NCBI GenBank assembly: GCA_947463105.1
Contig: CANHSD010000113.1
Coordinates: forward strand, 1 to 9,303
Direction: 5' to 3'
Source of the DNA: Chitinophagaceae bacterium
Lineage (GTDB): Bacteria; Bacteroidota; Bacteroidia; Chitinophagales; Chitinophagaceae
Length of the DNA stretch: 9,303 nt
Made by a program: the position numbers and the translations under genes. Positions 6,195 through 9,303 of the stretch are shown here, piece by piece. The first letter of the stretch is position 1. Each line of letters starts with the position of its first letter. Below the pieces are notes generated by a model, which was given only the letters and a program-made list of their open reading frames with translations, did no database searches and was not told where the DNA came from.

Positions 6195-7162
6195 AAGCTG
6201 GCATTTCTTATGATATAATGCGGTCTTGATTTGTTTTGCATGAAAACTTTGGCAAGGTAAACACCAATGATGCCCAATACCAATAAGTTCAATCCGCCGA
6301 AGAATGCAATTGTCAGCATGATAGAAGCCCATCCTGCAACGGTATGCCCAGTGAGCAATGCAGAGAGCACATAGGGTAAGAATAACAAAGATATAATTGA
6401 AACAAATATTCCTAAATAGGCGGAAAAGTACAGCGGTTTGGTGCTGAAGGAAGTGAATCCCTTTACTCCAAAGTGGAACATCTTTGCAAATGTATATTTG
6501 GTTTCCCCACGTTGTCTTTCATTTGGCTCAAACTCAATGCTGACTTGCTTGAATCCCATCCATTTGATCAGGCCCCTGAAAAAAAGATCCATCTCATTGA
6601 AATTACGCAGCTGTTCCAGTGCTTTCCCGCTGACCAGTCGAAAATCTGCTGATCCTTTTTCCAAATGGATTTCAGAGAACTTGGAAATGAAGCTGTAAAA
6701 AAGGGAAGAGGTCTTTTTTTTGAGATAGCTTTCATGGTCAGCCTCTTTGCGGCGGGTTCTGACAATCTCATACCCACGCTCATGTTCCTTCAACATCATG
6801 GGGATCAATTCCGGAGGATGTTGAAGGTCGCAATCCATCATGATTACCGTTTCTGCATCTGTATGATCAAGCCCAGCCTTGATGGCATATTGGTGACCGA
6901 AATTTCTTGAGAGTTCAATGTACTTAACATTGTTATCGTCTGCTGCGAGTGATTGTATGAGAGCAAGCGTCTGATCCGTGCTGCCATCATCAACGAAAAG
7001 AATGGTAAAGTCATATTCTGATCCGCTCATGCAGCCAATGATCTCTTCATAGATCAGTCTGATGTTTCCCTCCTCGTTGTGGGCCGGCAGTATCAGGGAA
7101 ACTTTTTTCAAAAAATAAATATTTAAACGCAAGTTATTTAAATTTTTGGCATCAATAAGCAT
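6191..7162 (-). CDS. GT2 polyprenyl-phosphate sugar synthase-like glycosyltransferase (DPM1/GtrB/ArnC type)
   Basis: This 323-residue enzyme is expected to move a sugar from a nucleotide donor onto polyprenyl phosphate at the cytoplasmic membrane face. The GT-A domain shows LPAHNEEGN (25-33), VDDGSTD (57-63), SRNFGHQYAI (85-94), and the metal-binding D110-x-D112 in DCDLQHPPE. DFRLV follows at 173-177, then RQRGETKY (216-223), the R-x-x-G-x-[ST]-K-Y loop of dolichyl/undecaprenyl-phosphate sugar synthases. Two membrane helices follow near 246-268 and 280-305, as in GtrB and ArnC, with a short basic tail. About 17 residues precede the usual family start at KKVSLILP. The ATG at 7162 is the only ATG available; a TTG at residue 18 is an alternative. 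A run of eight A (T on the plus strand, 6714-6721) lies in the codons for K148-K150. The deacetylase follows with a 4-base overlap. The sugar is not determinable. Confidence 0.9.
   Translation of the reverse strand: MLIDAKNLNNLRLNIYFLKKVSLILPAHNEEGNIRLIYEEIIGCMSGSEYDFTILFVDDGSTDQTLALIQSLAADDNNVKYIELSRNFGHQYAIKAGLDHTDAETVIMMDCDLQHPPELIPMMLKEHERGYEIVRTRRKEADHESYLKKKTSSLFYSFISKFSEIHLEKGSADFRLVSGKALEQLRNFNEMDLFFRGLIKWMGFKQVSIEFEPNERQRGETKYTFAKMFHFGVKGFTSFSTKPLYFSAYLGIFVSIISLLFLPYVLSALLTGHTVAGWASIMLTIAFFGGLNLLVLGIIGVYLAKVFMQNKSRPHYIIRNASL
6714..6721 (-). repeat. A8 homopolymer inside the GT2 coding sequence
   Basis: Eight T on the plus strand, read as eight A in the GT2 mRNA, encode part of the lysine run K148-K150 before the region leading to DFRLV. 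The gene is in frame here. Runs of this length can slip in replication or transcription, but a lysine-rich stretch in a low-GC gene gives such runs by chance. Confidence 0.5.
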
Positions 7163-7271
7163 TTATTTGATTGCCTTTTTATAAATACTTGATATTCATA
7201 TATTTATCAAATGTGTTGTTTAACCCCCTAACTTTCGGCTGGTTGATCAACCTCTGGTTGGCATGCTCAAC
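7163..7271. other. intergenic region between acs and the GT2 gene
   Basis: These 109 bases lie after the acs stop and before the GT2 start on the minus strand. The acs-proximal half has a symmetric repeat element (separate entry) without a following T-run, so it is not a standard terminator. The GT2-proximal half is very AT-rich. Read on the minus strand, it has TTTG (7211-7208) and, after 20 bases, TATTTATA (7187-7180). This is a poor match (two mismatches) to the Bacteroidota promoter and leaves a leader of about ten bases. No ORF is supported here. Confidence 0.4.
7239..7260. repeat. CTGGTTG direct repeat with an inverted CAACC copy between
   Basis: CTGGTTG occurs at 7239-7245 and again at 7254-7260, 15 bases apart. 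Between them CAACC (7248-7252) is the reverse complement of GGTTG. The left pair forms the perfect 12-base palindrome GGTTGATCAACC (7241-7252); the right pair forms a 5-base stem with a 3-base loop (7248-7260). The central arm can pair with only one side at a time. It could be a regulator binding site, a transcript 3' end structure, or chance. Confidence 0.55.
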
Positions 7272-9185
7272 TCATCTCCTCCCTCTTTTGATTTCTTCTA
7301 CAACAGTTGGATCAAGCAGGGTTGATGTATCTCCGATATTGTCCAGTTCGTTCTCAGCAATCTTGCGGAGAATGCGGCGCATGATTTTACCACTCCTGGT
7401 CTTGGGCAATCCCGGGACCAGTTGTATTTTATCGGGTTTGGCAATCGGCCCGATGATGCGGCTCACGGTTGCAGTGATGTCGCGGCGTGTCATTTCTTCA
7501 TCGCCATGTGTGCCATTGTAGATGACAAATGCATATATCCCCTGCCCCTTCACATCGTGGGGATAGCCCACCACGGCACTTTCCACAACACCTGCGTGCA
7601 TGTTGATGGCATTCTCCACCTCTGCTGTACCAATGCGGTGTCCGCTGACATTGAGCACGTCATCAACACGGCCTGTTATTCTGTAGAAACCGTTTTCATC
7701 CCTGAATGCACCGTCTCCGGTGAAATAGAGGTTCTCATAGGTGGCAAAATAATTGGTTCTGCAGCGTTCATGGTCTCCATACGTGGTCCTGAGGGTTGCA
7801 GGCCAGGGTGACTTGATGCATAGGTTGCCTGTCACGTTGTTTTCTGTGATTTCCTGTCCCTTTTCGTCCACCAGCAAAGGCTGTACGCCGGGCATCGGCA
7901 GTGTTGCATAGCTGGGTTTGGAAGGTGTGATGCCAGCGAGGTTGCTGATCAATACACCACCGGTTTCTGTTTGCCACCAGGTATCAACGATCGGACATTT
8001 TCTTTTTCCGATGTGTTCATCATACCATTGCCATGCCTCTTCATTGATGGGTTCTCCAACCGTTCCCAACACACGGAGGGAGCTGAGGTCCTTGTTCTGC
8101 AAGGGTCCCAGTCCGAAGGCCATCAGGCTTCTGATGGCTGTTGGTGCCGTGTACAGGATATTGACCTTGAATTTATCGATGATGTCCCAAAACCGCCCTG
8201 CATCAGGAAAGGTTGGAATTCCTTCAAACATCAACGAAGTGGCGCCTGCGCTCAGCGGTCCATAAACGATATACGAGTGGCCGGTAATCCATCCGATATC
8301 AGCTGTACAGAAATGAATTTCCTGGGGCTTGTATTGGAATACATTCACGAAAGTATAGTTGGTATAGACCATGTATCCGCCACAGGTGTGCACCACACCT
8401 TTTGGCTTTCCTGTTGAACCGGAGGTATAGAGGATGAAAAGCGGGTCTTCTGCATCCATGACTTCGGCAGGGCAATCAGGATTGCCGGCCGTTTCTACCT
8501 TGCGCACCTCATCTTCCCACCATACATCGCGTCCTTTGATCATGCTCACTGCCGAGCGGGTATGGGTGTAGACAATCACGCGTTTTACAAACTTGCAGCT
8601 GATCAATGCATCGTCGATCACATTCTTGAGTGGGATGTCCTTGGCTCCGCGGAAGGCACCATCGCAGGTGATGATGAATTCAGCATTGGCATCCTGAAGG
8701 CGGTCTGCAATGCTTTGTGCACTGAACCCGCCAAAAATGACAGAGTGGATAGCTCCAATCCTGGCACATCCCAGCACAGCAATGGCCAGTTCGGGAATCA
8801 TTCCCATATAGATGCAAACGCGGTCGCCTTTTTTAACGCCATTGTTCTTCAATACATTGGCAAACTGGTTCACCTTGGTATGCAGCTGAGCATAGGTGAG
8901 CATGCGGTGGTGATCATTTGGGTCATTGGGTTCCCAGATGATGGCAGGTTGGTTGGCCTTGTCCACCAGGTGCCTGTCGATACAGTTTTCTGTGATATTG
9001 AGTTGTGCACCGCTGAACCATTTGATGGAAGGCTCCTTGAAATTCCAATCCAGGACCTTGTCCCAAGGCTTTTTCCACTGGAAATGGCTGGCCACATCCC
9101 CCCAAAAAACCTCAGGGTCTTCTATACTTTTCTTCCATGCTTCCTGGTAACCTTCGAATGAAGAGATCTGATAAGGGTAATGCAT
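7272..9185 (-). CDS. acs: acetyl-CoA synthetase (AMP-forming)
   Basis: Acs activates acetate with ATP to acetyl-AMP and then transfers the acetyl to CoA, giving acetyl-CoA in the cytoplasm for central metabolism. The 637-residue protein is full length for the family. The N-terminal ACAS-N region is residues 1-65 (FEGYQEAWKKSIEDPEVFW, IKWFSGAQLNITENCID). The ATP loop YTSGSTGKPKG is at 253-263, and DTWWQTETGG at 401-410 contains the tryptophan W404 that limits the pocket to acetate. YFTGDGAFRDENGFY (487-501) and GRVDDVLNVSGHRIGT (505-520) are the hinge and CoA-domain motifs. PKTRSGKIMRR (594-604) carries the catalytic lysine K600, which in known Acs enzymes is the site of inhibitory acetylation. 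The ATG at 9185 gives the usual start. Upstream is a 118-base AT-rich region reaching the window edge, with TTAATTTG (9266-9259, minus strand) as a weak promoter element. The GT2 gene lies 109 bases downstream. Confidence 0.97.
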   Translation of the reverse strand: MHYPYQISSFEGYQEAWKKSIEDPEVFWGDVASHFQWKKPWDKVLDWNFKEPSIKWFSGAQLNITENCIDRHLVDKANQPAIIWEPNDPNDHHRMLTYAQLHTKVNQFANVLKNNGVKKGDRVCIYMGMIPELAIAVLGCARIGAIHSVIFGGFSAQSIADRLQDANAEFIITCDGAFRGAKDIPLKNVIDDALISCKFVKRVIVYTHTRSAVSMIKGRDVWWEDEVRKVETAGNPDCPAEVMDAEDPLFILYTSGSTGKPKGVVHTCGGYMVYTNYTFVNVFQYKPQEIHFCTADIGWITGHSYIVYGPLSAGATSLMFEGIPTFPDAGRFWDIIDKFKVNILYTAPTAIRSLMAFGLGPLQNKDLSSLRVLGTVGEPINEEAWQWYDEHIGKRKCPIVDTWWQTETGGVLISNLAGITPSKPSYATLPMPGVQPLLVDEKGQEITENNVTGNLCIKSPWPATLRTTYGDHERCRTNYFATYENLYFTGDGAFRDENGFYRITGRVDDVLNVSGHRIGTAEVENAINMHAGVVESAVVGYPHDVKGQGIYAFVIYNGTHGDEEMTRRDITATVSRIIGPIAKPDKIQLVPGLPKTRSGKIMRRILRKIAENELDNIGDTSTLLDPTVVEEIKRGRR

Positions 9186-9303
9186 ATCGTTGTTTCAATT
9201 TTGAGAGCGGTAAGTTAAAAAAAAACAGATTCTTCCCGATATATTTTTATCTTGAAAGCAAATTAACCGCTTAAAACAATTGCCTGACATGCAAGCAACT
9301 GCA
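9186..9303. promoter_or_regulatory. acs upstream region, reaching the window edge
   Basis: This AT-rich region must contain the acs 5' leader and perhaps its promoter. On the minus strand TTAATTTG at 9266-9259 differs from TAnnTTTG at one place, but I see no TTTG at the right distance upstream. Nine consecutive A on the plus strand at 9217-9225 would be a U9 run in an acs leader. An ATG at 9289-9291 on the plus strand could start a divergent gene, but only five codons are visible, so none is called. Confidence 0.35.

Noticed and set aside
6195..6332. Extension of the deacetylase by 46 residues upstream
   Set aside because: The added part lies within the GT2 3' coding region in another frame, has a Cys/His-rich unstructured look, and the ATGA overlap plus family alignment place the start at 6194.
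7971..8417. Plus-strand ORF of 148 codons inside acs
   Set aside because: Antisense to conserved Acs motifs, no recognisable product.
8562..9161. Plus-strand ORF of 199 codons inside acs
   Set aside because: It is fully antisense to the conserved N-terminal third of Acs; long open antisense frames are a by-product of codon use, and the product shows no recognisable domain.
9289..9303. Possible start of a divergent plus-strand gene
   Set aside because: An ATG followed by only four codons before the window ends; no evidence beyond position.
1..9303. Mobile element, CRISPR, phage or defence system
   Set aside because: No transposase or integrase motif, no terminal inverted repeats, no regularly spaced repeats, and every sizeable ORF with motifs belongs to metabolism, envelope or glycan synthesis.

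Overview
The window is an ordinary chromosomal stretch, probably from a Bacteroidota bacterium (my guess is near Chitinophagaceae). This is inferred from four things: an outer-membrane barrel of the PorT-like type, the particular methyltransferase and GT87 subfamilies present, generally absent Shine-Dalgarno sequences, and one intergenic match to the TTTG / TAnnTTTG promoter form known in this phylum. Coding density is high. No gene-free stretch exceeds about 120 bases, and I see no tRNA, rRNA, CRISPR array, transposase or clear intrinsic terminator.

Layout, left to right. (1) 1-1309, plus strand: the 3' end of an unrecognised gene, then a secreted outer-membrane beta-barrel protein, probably one transcription unit. 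(2) 1321-4117, minus strand: a class I SAM methyltransferase, an FkbM-type methyltransferase and a GT4 glycosyltransferase, transcribed in that order. (3) 4224-5420, plus strand: a multi-membrane-span GT87-type (DUF2029) glycosyltransferase, divergent from the methyltransferase and carrying a candidate Bacteroidota promoter. (4) 5370-7162, minus strand: a membrane-anchored GT2 glycosyltransferase of the polyprenyl-phosphate sugar synthase type, coupled by an ATGA stop/start overlap to a polysaccharide deacetylase. The deacetylase gene overlaps the end of the GT87 gene tail to tail by 51 bases. (5) 7272-9185, minus strand: a complete acetyl-CoA synthetase, Acs.

Regions 2-4 read together as a small glycan assembly or modification locus. 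GT2 could load a sugar onto a polyprenyl-phosphate carrier at the cytoplasmic face. The deacetylase could remove an N-acyl group from the lipid-linked sugar or from the finished glycan. The GT87 enzyme could use the lipid-linked sugar as donor on the far side of the membrane. The GT4 and FkbM proteins would add and O-methylate further sugars. The GT2-deacetylase-GT-C set resembles the logic of ArnC-ArnD-ArnT and of the Francisella FlmF2-NaxD-FlmK pathway, but that is an analogy and no substrate can be read from the sequence. Acs is a housekeeping gene and probably only a neighbour.

I did not find a clearly undescribed system. The most useful leads are the coupled GT2-deacetylase pair beside GT87, the repeated CTGGTTG/CAACC element between acs and the GT2 gene, the antisense 3' overlap, and the duplicated short motif in the outer-membrane protein.
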